Shown here piece after piece: positions 11,001 through 25,599 of a stretch of DNA of 64,000 nucleotides; the stretch's first letter is position 1; each line of letters starts with the position of its first letter. Position numbers and translations under genes: made by a program. Source of the stretch: Xylocopa sonorina (Eukaryota; Arthropoda; Insecta; Hymenoptera; Apidae); NCBI RefSeq assembly GCF_050948175.1, contig NW_027490389.1, forward strand, positions 62,001 to 126,000, written 5' to 3'. The notes below the pieces were generated by a model. It saw only the letters and a list, made by a program, of their open reading frames with translations. It was not told where the DNA came from and did no database searches.

Positions 11001-13439
11001 CTTAAAACGCGATATCGCATCTCATTCCTATGTATCATGGTAAGATATAATATGATTTGCGAAGTGTCATGTATTCCTCGTCTACACTTCAAATGAATGT
11101 AAATGCGACACTTCCTTGCTAGGAAATAGCGTCTGCAGATGTCTAGGTATCGTAGCAATAGAGTTCATATGATTCTTAAAACGCGATATCGCATCTCATT
11201 TCTATGTTTCATGGTAAGATATAATACGATTTGCGAAGTGTCATGTATTCCTCGTCTACACTTCAAATGAATGTAAATGCGACACTTCCCTGCTAGGAAA
11301 TAGCGTCTGCAGATGTCTAGGTATCGTAGCAATAGAGTTCTAATGCTTCTTAAAACGCGATATCGCATCTCATTTCTATGTTTCATGGTAAGATGTAAAA
11401 TGATTTGCGAAGTGTTATGTATTCCTCGTCTACACTTCAAATGAATGTAAATGCGACACTTCCTTGCTAGGAAATAGCGTCTGCAGATGTCTACGTATAG
11501 TAGCAATAGATATGTAATGCTTCTTAAAACGCGATATCGCATCTCATTACTATGTTACATGGTAAGATGTAATATGATTTGCTAAGTGTTATGTATTCCT
11601 CGTCTACACTTCAAATGAATGTAAATGCGACACTTCCTTGCAAGGAAGTAGCGATTGCAGATGTTTACGTATCGAAGCAATAGAGTTCAAATGCTTCTTA
11701 AAACGCGATATCGCATCTCATTTCTATGTTTCATGGTAAGATATAACATGATTTGCGAAGTGTTACGTATTCCTCGTCTACACTTCAAATGAATGTGAAT
11801 GCGATACTTCCTCACTAGAAAATAGCGTTTGCAGATGTCTACGTATCGTAGCAATAGATTTCTAATGCTTCTTAAAACGCGATATCGCATCTCATTTCTA
11901 TATTTCATGGTAAGATATAATATGATTTGCGAAGTGTTATGTATTCCTCGTCTACGATTCAAATGAATGTAAATGCGACACTTCCTTGCAAGGAAATAGC
12001 GTTTGCAGATGTCTATGTATCGTAGCAATAGGGTTCTTATGATTCTTAAAACGCGATATCGCATCTCATTTCTATGTTTCATGGTAAGATATAATATGAT
12101 TTGCGAAGTGTCATGTATTCCTCGTCTACACTTCAAATGAATGTGAATGCGACACTTCCTCGCTAGGAAATTGCGTTTGCAGATGTCTACGCATCGTAGC
12201 AATAGAGTTCATATGATTCTTAAAACGCGATATCGCATCTCATTCCTATGTATCATGGTAAGATATAATATGATTTGCGAAGTGTCATGTATTCCTCGTC
12301 TACACTTCAAATGAATGTAAATGCGACACTTCCTTGCTAGGAAATAGCGTCTGCAGATGTCTAGGTATCGTAGCAATAGAGTTCATATGATTCTTAAAAC
12401 GCGATATCGCATCTCATTTCTATGTTTCATGGTAAGATATAATACGATTTGCGAAGTGTCATGTATTCCTCGTCTACACTTCAAATGAATGTAAATGCGA
12501 CACTTCCCTGCTAGGAGATAGCGTCTGCAGATGTCTAGGTATCGTAGCAATAGAGTTCTAATGCTTCTTAAAACGCGATATCGCATCTCATTTCTATGTT
12601 TCATGGTAAGATGTAATATGATTTGCGAAGTGTTATGTATTCCTCGTCTACACTTCAAATGAATGTAAATGCGACACTTCCTTGCTAGGAAATAGCGTCT
12701 GCAGATGTCTAGGTATCGTAGCAATAGAGTTCTAATGCTTCTTGAAACGCGATATCGCATCTCATTTCTATGTTTCATGGTAAGATGTAATATGATTTGC
12801 GAAGTGTTATGTATTCCTCGTCTACACTTCAAATGAATGTAAATGCGACACTTCCTTGCTAGGAAATAGCGTCTGCAGATGTCTAGGTATCGTAGCAATA
12901 GAGTTCATGTGATTCTTAAAACGCGATATCGCATCTCATTACTATGTTTCATGGTAAGGTGTAATATGACTTGCGAAGTGTTATGTATTCCTCGTCTACA
13001 CTTCAAATGAATGTGAATGCGACACTTCCTCGCTAGGAAATAGCGTTTGCAGATGTCTACGTATCGTAGCAATATAGTTCATATGATTCTTAAAACGCGA
13101 TATCGCATCTCATTTCTATGTTTCATGGTAAGATATAATATGATTTGCGAAGTGTCATGTATTCCTCGTCTACACTTCAAATTAATGTAAATGCGACACT
13201 TCCTTGCTAGGAAATAGCGTCTGCAGATGTCTAGGTATCGTAGCAATAGCTTTCTAATGCTCCTTAAAACGCGATATCGCATCTCATTTCTATGTTTCAT
13301 GGTAAGATATAATATGATTTGCGAAGTGTCATGTATTCCTCGTCTACACTTCAAATGAATGTAAATGCGACACTTCCTTGCTAGGAAATAGCGTCTGCAG
13401 ATGTATAGGTATCGTAGCAATAGAGTTCATATGATTCTT

Positions 13440-15480
13440 AAAACGCGATATCGCATCTCATTTCTATGTTTCATGGTAAGATATAATATGGTTTGCGAAG
13501 TGTCATGTATTCCTCGTCTACACTTCAATTGAATGTGAATGCGACACTTCCTCGCTAGGAAATAGCGTCTGCAGATGTCTACGTATCGTAGCAATAGATT
13601 TCATATGATTCTTAAAAGGCGATATCGAATCTCATTTCTATGTTTCATGGTAAGATATAACATGATTTGCGAAGTGTTATGTATTCCTCGTCTACACTTC
13701 AAATGAATGTGAATGCGATACTTCCTCGCTAGGAAATAGCGTCTGCAGATGTCTACGTATCGTAGCAATAGCTTTCTAATGCTTCTTAAGACGCGATATC
13801 GCATCTCATTTCTACGTTTCATGGTAAGATATAATATGATTTGCGAAGTGTGATGCATTCCTCGTCAACACTTCAAATGAATGTAAATGCGACACTTCCT
13901 TGCTAGGAAATAGCGTCTGCAGATGTCTAGGTATCGTAGCAATAGAGTTCTAATGCTTCTTGAAACGCGATAACGCATCTCATTTCTATGTTTCATGGTA
14001 AGATGTAATATGATTTGCTAAGTGTTATGTATTCCTCGTCTACACTTCAAATGAATGTAAATGCGACACTTCCTTGCAAGGAAGTAGCGATTGCAGATGT
14101 TTACGTATCGAAGCAATGGAGTTCAAATGCTTCTTAAAACGAGATATTGCATCTCATATCTATGTTTCATGATGAGATATAATATACATTGCGAAGTGTT
14201 ATGCATTCCTCGTCTACGATTCAAATGAATGTAAATGCGACACTTCCTTGCTAGGAAATAGCGTTTGCAGATGTTTACCTATCAAAGCAATAGAGTTCTA
14301 ATGCTTCTTAAAACGCGATACCGCATCTCATTTCTATGTTTCATGGTAAGATATAATATGATTTGCGAAGTGTTATGTATTCCTTGTCTGCACTTCAAAT
14401 GAATGTAAATGAGACACTTCCTTGCAAGGAAATAGCGTTTGCAGAGGTCTACGTATCGTAGCAATAGAGTTCTCATGATTCTTAAAACGCAATATCGCAT
14501 CTCATTTCTATGTTTCATGGTAAGATATAATATGATTTGCGAAGTGTTATGCATTCCTCGTCTACGATTCAAATGAATGTAAATGCGACACTTCCTTGCA
14601 AGGATATAGCGTTTGCAGATGTCTACGTATCGTAGCAATAGAGTTCATATGATTCTTAAAACGCGATATCGCATCCCATTTCTATGTTTCATGGTAAGAT
14701 ATAACATGATTTGCGAAGTGTTATGTATTCCTCGTCAACACTTCAAATGAATGTGAATGCGATTCTTCCTCGCTAGGAAATAGCGTTTGCAGATGTCTAC
14801 GTATCGTAGCAATAGCTTTCTAATGCTTCTTAAAACGCAATATCGCATCTCATTTCTACGTTTCATGATAAGATATAATATGATTTGCGATGTGTTATGT
14901 ATTCCTCGTCTACACTTCAAATGAATGTGAATGCGACACTTCCTCGCTAGGAAATAGCGTTTGCAGATGTCTACGTATCGTAGCAATAGATTTCTAATGC
15001 TTCTTAAAACGCGATATCGCATCTCATTTCTATATTTCATGGTAAGATATAATATGATTTGCGAAGTGTTATGCATTCCTCGTCTACGATTCAAATGAAT
15101 GTAAATGCGACACTTCCTTGCAAGGAAATAGCGTTTGCAGATGTCTATGTATCGTAGCAATAGGGTTCTTATGATTCTTAAAACGCGATATCGCATCTCA
15201 TTCCTATGTATCATGGTAAGATATAATATGATTTGCGAAGTGTCATGAATTCCTCGTCTACACTTCAAATGAATGTAAATGCGACACTTCCTTGCTAGGA
15301 AATAGCGTCCGCAGATGTCTAGGTATCGTAACAATAGAGTTCATATGATTCTTAAAACGCGATATCGCATCTCATTTCTATGTTTCATGGTAAGATATAA
15401 TACGATTTGCGAAGTGTTATGTATTCCTCGTCTACACTTCAAATGAATGTAAATGCGACACTTCCTTGCTAGGAAATAGC
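13440..15480. repeat. Recurrent ~2-kb block, copy 2
   Basis: Carries the full ordered variant set of the block. It matches 16,920-18,960 at a shift of 3,480 bp (20 monomers) and 28,230-30,240 at 14,790 bp (85 monomers). It shares two derived changes with the 28-kb copy only: gatgcattcctcgtcaac near 13,852 and gcgattcttcc near 14,760. Its private change is tgaattcctcg at 15,247, which also appears near 23,076 in a different block. Confidence 0.82.
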
Positions 15481-18400
15481 GTCTGCAGATGTATAGGTAT
15501 CGTAGCAATAGAGTTCATATGATTCTTAAAACGCGATATCGCATCTCATTTCTATGTTTCATGGTAAGATATATTACGATTTGCGAAGTGTCATGTATTC
15601 CTCGTCTACACTTCAAATGAATGTAAATGCGACACTTCCTTGCTAGGAAATAGCGTCTGCAGATGTCTAGGTATCGTAGCAATAGAGTTCTAATGCTTCT
15701 TAAAACGCGATATCGCATCTCATTTCCATGTTTCATGGTAAGATGTAATATGATTTGCGAAGTGTTATGTATTCCTCGCCTACACTTCAAATGAATGTAA
15801 ATGCGACACTTCCTTGCAAGGAAGTAGCGATTGCAGATGTTTACGTATCGAAGCAATGGAGTTCAAATGCTTCTTAAAACGAGATATTGCATCTCATATC
15901 TATGTTTCATGATGAGATATAATATACATTGCGAAGTGTTATGCATTCCTCGTCTACGATTCAAATGAATGTAAATGCGACACTTCCTTGATAGGAAATA
16001 GCGTTTGCAGATGTTTACCTATCAAAGCAATAGAGTTCTAATGCTTCTTAAAACGCGATATCGCATCTCATTTCTATGTTTCATGGTAAGATATAATATG
16101 ATTTGCGAAGTGTTATGTATTCCTTGTCTGCACTTCAAATGAATGTAAATGAGACACTTCCTTGCAAGGAAATAGCGTTTGCAGAGGTCTACGTATCGTA
16201 GCAATAGAGTTCTCATGATTCTTAAAACGCAATATCGCATCTCATTTCTATGTTTCATGGTAAGATATAATATGATTTGCGAAGTGTTATGCATTCCTCG
16301 TCTACGATTCAAATGAATGTAAATGCGACACTTCCTTGCAAGGATATAGTGTTTGCAGATGTCTACGTATCGTAGCAATAGAGTTCATATGATTCTTAAA
16401 ACGCGATATCGCATCCCATTTCTATGTTTCATGGTAAGATATAACATGATTTGCGAAGTGTTATGTATTCCTCGTCAACACTTCAAATGAATGTGAATGC
16501 GATACTTCCTCGCTAGGAAATAGCGTTTGCAGATGTCTACGTATCGTAGCAATAGCTTTCTAATGCTTCTTAAAACGCAATATCGCATCTCATTTCTACG
16601 TTTCATGATAAGATATAATATGATTTGCGATGTGTTATGTATTCCTCGTCTACACTTCAAATGAATGTGAATGCGACACTTCCTCGCTAGGAAATAGCGT
16701 TTGCAGATGTCTACGTATCGTAGCAATAGATTTCTAATGCTTCTTAAAACGCGATATCGCATCTCATTTCTATATTTCATGGTAAGATATAATATGATTT
16801 GCGAAGTGTTATGCATTCCTCGTCTACGATTCAAATGAATGTAAATGCGACACTTCCTTGCAAGGAAATAGCGTTTGCAGATGTCTATGTATCGTAGCAA
16901 TAGGGTTCTTATGATTCTTAAAACGCGATATCGCATCTCATTTCTATGTTTCATGGTAAGATATAATATGATTTGCGAAGTGTCATGTATTCCTCGTCTA
17001 CACTTCAAATGAATGTGAATGCGACACTTCCTCGCTAGGAAATAGCGTCTGCAGATGTCTACGTATCGTAGCAATAGATTTCATATGATTCTTAAAAGGC
17101 GATATCGAATCTCATTTCTATGTTTCATGGTAAGATATAACATGATTTGCGAAGTGTTATGTATTCCTCGTCTGCACTTCAAATGAATGTGAATGCGATA
17201 CTTCCTCGCTAGGAAATAGCGTCTGCAGATGTCTACGTATCGTAGCAATAGCTTTCTAATGCTTCTTAAGACGCGATATCGCATCTCATTTCTACGTTTC
17301 ATGGTAAGATATAATATGATTTGCGAAGTGTGATGTATTCCTCGTCAACACTTCAAATGAATGTAAATGCGACACTTCCTTGCTAGGAAATAGCGTCTGC
17401 AGATGTCTAGGTATCGTAGCAATAGAGTTCTAATGCTTCTTGAAACGCGATAACGCATCTCATTTCTATGTTTCATGGTAAGATGTAATATGATTTGCTA
17501 AGTGTTATGTATTCCTCGTCTACACTTCAAATGAATGTAAATGCGACACTTCCTTGCAAGGAAGTAGCGATTGCAGATGTTTACGTATCGAAGCAATGGA
17601 GTTCAAATGCTTCTTAAAACGAGATATTGCATCTCATATCTATGTTTCATGATGAGATATAATATACATTGCGAAGTGTTATGCATTCCTCGTCTACGAT
17701 TCAAATGAATGTAAATGCGACACTTCCTTGCTAGGAAATAGCGTTTGCAGATGTTTACCTATCAAAGCAATAGAGTTCTAATGCTTCTTAAAACGCGATA
17801 CCGCATCTCATTTCTATGTTTCATGGTAAGATATAATATGATTTGCGAAGTGTTATGTATTCCTTGTCTGCACTTCAAATGAATGTAAATGAGACACTTC
17901 CTTGCAAGGAAATAGCGTTTGCAGAGGTCTACGTATCGTAGCAATAGAGTTCTCATGATTCTTAAAACGCAATATCGCATCTCATTTCTATGTTTCATGG
18001 TAAGATATAATATGATTTGCGAAGTGTTATGCATTCCTCGTCTACGATTCAAATGAATGTAAATGCGACACTTCCTTGCAAGGATATAGCGTTTGCAGAT
18101 GTCTACGTATCGTAGCAATAGAGTTCATATGATTCTTAAAACGCGATATCGCATCCCATTTCTATGTTTCATGGTAAGATATAACATGATATGCGAAGTG
18201 TTATGTATTCCTCGTCAACACTTCAAATGAATGTGAATGCGATACTTCCTCGCTAGGAAATAGCGTTTGCAGATGTCTACGTATCGTAGCAATAGCTTTC
18301 TAATGCTTCTTAAAACGCAATATCGCATCTCATTTCTACGTTTCATGATAAGATATAATATGATTTGCGATGTGTTATGTATTCCTCGTCTACACTTCAA

Positions 18401-18660
18401 ATGAATGTGAATGCGACACTTCCTCGCTAGGAAATAGCGTTTGCAGATGTCTACGTATCGTAGCAATAGATTTCTAATGCTTCTTAAAACGCGATATCGC
18501 ATCTCATTTCTATATTTCATGGTAAGATATAATATGATTTGCGAAGTGTTATGCATTCCTCGTCTACGATTCAAATGAATGTAAATGCGACACTTCCTTG
18601 CAAGGAAATAGCGTTTGCAGATGTCTATGTATCGTAGCAATAGGGTTCTTATGATTCTTA
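14101..18660. repeat. Tandem 10-monomer (1,740-bp) higher-order repeat
   Basis: A segment starting ttacgtatcgaagcaatgga occurs at 14,101, 15,841 and 17,581, exactly 1,740 bp apart. The following ~1.08 kb are nearly identical in all three copies, including acctatcaaagc at about 14,278, 16,018 and 17,758 and the rare gagacacttcc. After that the middle copy differs (ttctatgtttcatgg near 16,940 where the outer two have ttcctatgtatcatgg), so the outer pair are closer relatives over the full 20-monomer interval. The arrangement is that of a higher-order repeat re-copied by unequal exchange. Confidence 0.82.
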
Positions 18661-18960
18661 AAACGCGATATCGCATCTCATTCCTATGTATCATGGTAAG
18701 ATATAATATGATTTGCGAAGTGTCATGTATTCCTCGTCTACACTTCAAATGAATGTAAATGCGACACTTCCTTGCTAGGAAATAGCGTCCGCAGATGTCT
18801 AGGTATCGTAGCAATAGAGTTCATATGATTCTTAAAACGCGATATCGCATCTCATTTCTATGTTTCATGGTAAGATATAATACGATTTGCGAAGTGTCAT
18901 GTATTCCTCGTCTACACTTCAAATGAATGTAAATGCGACACTTCCCTGCTAGGAAATAGC
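16920..18960. repeat. Recurrent ~2-kb block, copy 3
   Basis: Same ordered variants as copies 1 and 2. Its changes gatgtattcctcgtcaac (near 17,331) and gatatgcgaag (near 18,190) group it with copy 1, about 8 kb away, rather than with the adjacent copy 2. The match to copy 2 ends near 18,960, where this copy changes to gtgttctaatgc. Confidence 0.8.
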
Positions 18961-20728
18961 GTCTGCAGATGTCTAGGTATCGTAGCAATAGTGTTCTAAT
19001 GCTTCTTAAAACGCGATATCGCATCTCATTTCTATGTTTCATGGTAAGATGTAATATGATTTGCGAAGTGTTATGTATTCCTCGTCTACACTTCAAATGA
19101 ATGTAAATGCGACACTTCCTTGCTAGGAAATAGCGTCTGCAGATGTCTACGTATAGTAGCAATAGATATGTAATGCTTCTTAAAACGCGATATCGCATCT
19201 CATTACTATGTTTCATGGTAAGATGTAATATGAATTGCTAAGTGTTATGTATTCCTCGTCTACACTTCAAATGAATGTAAATGCGACACTTCCTTGCAAG
19301 GAAGTAGCGATTGCAGATGTTTACGTATCGAAGCAATAGAGTTCAAATGCTTCTTAAAACGCGATATCGCATCTCATTTCTATGTTTCATGGTAAGATAT
19401 AACATGATTTGCGAAGTGTTACGTATTCCTCGTCTACACTTCAAATGAATGTGAATGCGATACTTCCTCACTAGAAAATAGCGTTTGCAGATGTCTACGT
19501 ATCGTAGCAATAGATTTCTAATGCTTCTTAAAACGCGATATCGCATCTCATTTCTATATTTCATGGTAAGATATAATATGATTTGCGAAGTGTTATGTAT
19601 TCCTCGTCTACGATTCAAATGAATGTAAATGCGACACTTCCTTGCAAGGAAATAGCGTTTGCAGATGTCTATGTATCGTAGCAATAGGGTTCTTATGATT
19701 CTTAAAACGCGATATCGCATCTCATTTCTATGTTTCATGGTAAGATATAATATGATTTGCGAAGTGTCATGTATTCCTCGTCTACATTTCAAATGAATGT
19801 AAATGCGACACTTCCTTGCTAGGAAATAGCGTCTGCAGATGTCTAGGTATCGTAGCAATAGAGTTCATATGATTCTTAAAACGCGATATCGCATCTCATT
19901 TCTATGTTTCATGGTAAGATATAATACGATTTGCGAAGTGTCATGTATTCCTCGTCTACACATCAAATGAATGTAAATGCGACACTTCCCTGCTAGGAAA
20001 TAGCGTCTGCAGATGTCTAGGTATCGTAGCAATAGAGTTCATGTGATTCTTAAAACGCGATATCGCATCTCATTACTATGTTTCATGGTAAGATGTAATA
20101 TGATTTGCTAAGTGTTATGTATTCCTCGTCTACACTTCAAATGAATGTAAATGCGAAACTTCCTTGCAAGGAAGTAGCGATTGCAGATGTTTACGTATCG
20201 AAGCAATAGAGTTCAAATGCTTCTTAAAACGAGATATTGCATCTCATATCTATGTTTCATGATAAGATATAATATACATTGCGAAGTGTTATGCATTCCT
20301 CGTCTACGATTCAAATGAATGTAAATGCGACACTTCCTTGCAAGGAAATAGCGTTTGCAGATGTCTACGTATCGTAGCAATAGAGTTCTAATGCTTCTTA
20401 TAACGCGATATCGCATCTCATTTCTATGTTTCATGGTAAGATGTAATATGATTTGCGAAGTGTTATGTATTCCTCGTCTACACTTCAAATGAATGTAAAT
20501 GCGACACTTCCTTGCAAGGAAGTAGCGATTGCAGATGTCTACGTATCGAAGCAATAGAGTTCTTATGATTCTTAAAACGCGATATCGCATCTCATTTCTA
20601 TGTTTCATGGTAAGATATAATATGGTTTGCGAAGTGTCATGTAGTTCTCGTCTACACTTCAAATGAATGTGAATGCGACACTTCCTCGCTAGGAAAGAGC
20701 GTTTGCAGATGTCTACGTATCGTAGCAA
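18814..20728. repeat. ~1.9-kb duplicated block (11 monomers), copy 1
   Basis: Matches 25,600-27,514 at a shift of 6,786 bp (39 monomers). Shared rare variants include cataatgaattgctaagtg-type spacing near 19,228, gtagttctcg near 20,641 and aaagagcg near 20,695. Its first part (18,821-19,740) also matches 22,127-23,040 at 3,306 bp (19 monomers) and 11,165-12,084 at 7,656 bp (44 monomers), so several overlapping copying events are layered here. Confidence 0.75.
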
Positions 20729-22995
20729 TAGAGTTCATATGATACTTAAAACGCGATATCGCAACTCATTTCTATGTTTCATGGTAAGATATAACATGAT
20801 TTGCGAAGTGTTATGTATTCCTCGTCTACACTTCAAATGAATGTGAATGCGATACTTCCTCACTAGAAAATAGCGTTTGCAGATGTCTACGTATCGTAGC
20901 AATAGCTTTCTAATGCTTCTTAAGACGCGATATCGCATCTCATTTCTATGTTTCATGGTAAGGTGTAATATGACTTGCGAAGTGTTATGTATTCCTCGTC
21001 TACACTTCAAATGAATGTGAATGCGACACTTCCTCGCTAGGAAATAGCGTTTGCAGATGTCTACGTATCGTAGCAATATAGTTCATATGATTCTTAAAAC
21101 GCGATATCGCATCTCATTTCTATGTTTCATGGTAAGATGTAATATGATTTGCTAAGTGTTATGTATTCCTCGTCTACACTTCAAATGAATGTAAATGCGA
21201 CACTTCCTTGCAAGGAAGTAGCGATTGCAGATGTTTACGTATCGAAGCAATGGAGTTCAAATGCTTCTTAAAACGAGATATTGCATCTCATATCTATGTT
21301 TCATGATGAGATATAATATACATTGCGAAGTGTTATGCATTCCTCGTGTACGATTCAAATGAATGTAAATGCGACACTTCCTTGCTAGGAAATAGCGTTT
21401 GCAGATGTTTACCTATCAAAGCAATAGAGTTCTAATGCTTCTTAAAACGCGATACCGCATCTCATTTCTATGTTTCATGGTAAGATATAATATGATTTGC
21501 GAAGTGTTATGTATTCCTTGTCTGCACTTCAAATGAATGTAAATGAGACACTTCCTTGCAAGGAAATAGCGTTTGCAGAGGTCTACGTATCGTAGCAATA
21601 GAGTTCTCATGATTCTTAAAACGCAATATCGCATCTCATTTCTATGTTTCATGGTAAGATATAATATGATTTGCGAAGTGTTATGCATTCCTCGTCTACG
21701 ATTCAAATGAATGTAAATGCGACACTTCCTTGCAAGGAAATAGCGTTTGCAGATGTCTATGTATCGTAGCAATAGGGTTCTTATGATTCTTAAAACGCGA
21801 TATCGCATCTCATTTCTATGTTTCATGGTAAGATATAATATGATTTGCGAAGTGTCATGTATTCCTCGTCTACACTTCAAATGAATGTGAATGCGACACT
21901 TCCTCGCTAGGAAATAGCGTCCGCAGATGTCTACGCATCGTAGCAATAGAGTTCATATGATTCTTAAAACGCGATATCGCATCTCATTCCTATGTATCAT
22001 GGTAAGATATAATATGATTTGCGAAGTGTCATGTATTCCTCGTCTACACTTCAAATGAATGTAAATGCGACACTTCCTTGCTAGGAAATAGCGTCTGCAG
22101 ATGTCTAGGTATCGTAGCAATAGAGTTCATATGATTCTTAAAACGCGATATCGCATCTCATTTCTATGTTTCATGGTAAGATATAATACGATTTGCGAAG
22201 TGTCATGTATTCCTCGTCTACACTTCAAATGAATGTAAATGCGACACTTCCCTGCTAGGAAATAGCGTCTGCAGATGTCTAGGTATCGTAGCAATAGTGT
22301 TCTAATGCTTCTTAAAACGCGATATCGCATCTCATTTCTATGTTTCATGGTAAGATGTAATATGATTTGCGAAGTGTTATGTATTCCTCGTCTACACTTC
22401 AAATGAATGTAAATGCGACACTTCCTTGCTAGGAAATAGCGTCTGCAGATGTCTACGTATAGTAGCAATAGATATGTAATGCTTCTTAAAACGCGATATC
22501 GCATCTCATTACTATGTTTCATGGTAAGATGTAATATGAATTGCTAAGTGTTATGTATTCCTCGTCTACACTTCAAATGAATGTAAATGCGACACTTCCT
22601 TGCAAGGAAGTAGCGATTGCAGATGTTTACGTATCGAAGCAATAGAGTTCAAATGCTTCTTAAAACGCGATATCGCATCTCATTTCTATGTTTCATGGTA
22701 AGATATAACATGATTTGCGAAGTGTTACGTATTCCTCGTCTACACTTCAAATGAATGTGAATGCGATACTTCCTCACTAGAAAATAGCGTTTGCAGATGT
22801 CTACGTATCGTAGCAATAGATTTCTAATGCTTCTTAAAACGCGATATCGCATCTCATTTCTATATTTCATGGTAAGATATAATATGATTTGCGAAGTGTT
22901 ATGCATTCCTCGTCTACGATTCAAATGAATGTAAATGCGACACTTCCTTGCAAGGAAATAGCGTTTGCAGATGTCTATGTATCGTAGCAATAGGG

Positions 22996-24540
22996 TTCTT
23001 ATGATTCTTAAAACGCGATATCGCATCTCATTCCTATGTATCATGGTAAGATATAATATGATTTGCGAAGTGTCATGAATTCCTCGTCTACACTTCAAAT
23101 GAATGTAAATGCGACACTTCCTTGCTAGGAAATAGCGTCCGCAGATGTCTAGCTATCGTAACAATAGAGTTCATATGATTCTTAAAACGCGATATCGCAT
23201 ATCATTTCTATGTTTCATGGTAAGATATATTACGATTTGCGAAGTGTCATGTATTCCTCGTCTACACTTCAAATGAATGTAAATGCGACACTTCCTTGCT
23301 AGGAAATAGCGTCTGCAGATGTCTAGGTATCGTAGCAATAGAGTTCTAATGCTTCTTAAAACGCGATATCGCATCTCATTTCCATGTTTCATGGTAAGAT
23401 GTAATATGATTTGCGAAGTGTTATGTATTCCTCGCCTACACTTCAAATGAATGTAAATGCGACACTTCCTTGCAAGGAAGTAGCGATTGCAGATGTTTAC
23501 GTATCGAAGCAATGGAGTTCAAATGCTTCTTAAAACGAGATATTGCATCTCATATCTATGTTTCATGATGAGATATAATATACATTGCGAAGTGTTATGC
23601 ATTCCTCGTCTACGATTCAAATGAATGTAAATGCGACACTTCCTTGCTAGGAAATAGCGTTTGCAGATGTTTACCTATCAAAGCAATAGAGTTCTAATGC
23701 TTCTTAAAACGCGATATCGCATCTCATTTCTATGTTTCATGGTAAGATATAATATGATTTGCGAAGTGTTATGTATTCCTTGTCTGCACTTCAAATGAAT
23801 GTAAATGAGACACTTCCTTGCAAGGAAATAGCGTTTGCAGAGGTCTACGTATCGTAGCAATAGAGTTCTCATGATTCTTAAAACGCAATATCGCATCTCA
23901 TTTCTATGTTTCATGGTAAGATATAATATGATTTGCGAAGTGTTATGCATTCCTCGTCTACGATTCAAATGAATGTAAATGCGACACTTCCTTGCAAGGA
24001 TATAGTGTTTGCAGATGTCTACGTATCGTAGCAATAGAGTTCATATGATTCTTAAAACGCGATATCGCATCCCATTTCTATGTTTCATGGTAAGATATAA
24101 CATGATTTGCGAAGTGTTATGTATTCCTCGTCAACACTTCAAATGAATGTGAATGCGATACTTCCTCGCTAGGAAATAGCGTTTGCAGATGTCTACGTAT
24201 CGTAGCAATAGCTTTCTAATGCTTCTTAAAACGCAATATCGCATCTCATTTCTACGTTTCATGATAAGATATAATATGATTTGCGATGTGTTATGTATTC
24301 CTCGTCTACACTTCAAATGAATGTGAATGCGACACTTCCTCGCTAGGAAATAGCGTTTGCAGATGTCTACGTATCGTAGCAATAGATTTCTAATGCTTCT
24401 TAAAACGCGATATCGCATCTCATTTCTATATTTCATGGTAAGATATAATATGATTTGCGAAGTGTTATGCATTCCTCGTCTACGATTCAAATGAATGTAA
24501 ATGCGACACTTCCTTGCAAGGAAATAGCGTCTGCAGATGT
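22996..24540. repeat. ~1.5-kb block copied from the 15.3-16.9 kb type
   Basis: Matches 15,340-16,890 at 7,656 bp (44 monomers). Shared rare changes are tcatgaattcctcg, cgtaacaatagag, gatatattacg and gatatagtgtttgc. A third copy lies near 30,650-31,900 with a 7,483-bp shift (43 monomers plus the 1-bp insertion at 30,257). After about 24,540 the 23-kb copy switches to a different variant set (gtgctacgtattcc with cgtatagtag) known from near 6.7 kb. Confidence 0.75.
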
Positions 24541-25599
24541 CTACGTATCGTAGCAATAGGGTTCTTATGATTCTTAAAACGCGATATCGCATCTCATTTC
24601 TATGTTTCATGGTAAGATATAGTATGATTTGCGAAGTGCTACGTATTCCTCGTCTACACTTCAAATGAATGTAAATGCGACACTTCCTTGCAAAGAAATA
24701 GCGTTTGCAGATGTCTACGTATAGTAGCAATAGATATGTAATGCTTCTTAAAACGCGATATCGCATCTCATTACTATGTTTCATGGTAAGATGTAATATG
24801 ATTTGCTAAGTGTTATGTATTCCTCGTCTACACTTCAAATGAATGTAAATGCGACACTTCCTTGCAAGGAAGTAGCGATTGCAGATGTTTACGTATCGAA
24901 GCAATAGAGTTCAAATGCTTCTTAAAACGCGATATCGCATCTCATTTCTATGTTTCATGGTAAGATATAACATGATTTGCGAAGTGTTACGTATTCCTCG
25001 TCTACACTTCAAATGAATGTGAATGCGATACTTCCTCACTAGAAAATAGCGTTTGCAGATGTCTACGTATCGTAGCAATAGATTTCTAATGCTTCTTGAA
25101 ACGCGATATCGCATCTCATTTCTATATTTCATGGTAAGATATAATATGATTTGCGAAGTGTTATGTATTCCTCGTCTACGATTCAAATGAATGTAAATGC
25201 GACACTTCCTTGCAAGGAAATAGCGTTTGCAGATGTCTATGTATCGTAGCAATAGGGTTCTTATGATTCTTAAAACGCGATATCGCATCTCATTTCTATG
25301 TTTCATGGTAAGATATAATATGATTTGCGAAGTGTCATGTATTCCTCGTCTACACTTCAAATGAATGTGAATGCGACACTTCCTCGCTAGGAAATTGCGT
25401 TTGCAGATGTCTACGCATCGTAGCAATAGAGTTCATATGATTCTTAAAACGCGATATCGCATCTCATTCCTATGTATCATGGTAAGATATAATATGATTT
25501 GCGAAGTGTCATGTATTCCTCGTCTACACTTCAAATGAATGTAAATGCGACACTTCCTTGCTAGGAAATAGCGTCTGCAGATGTCTAGGTATCGTAGCA

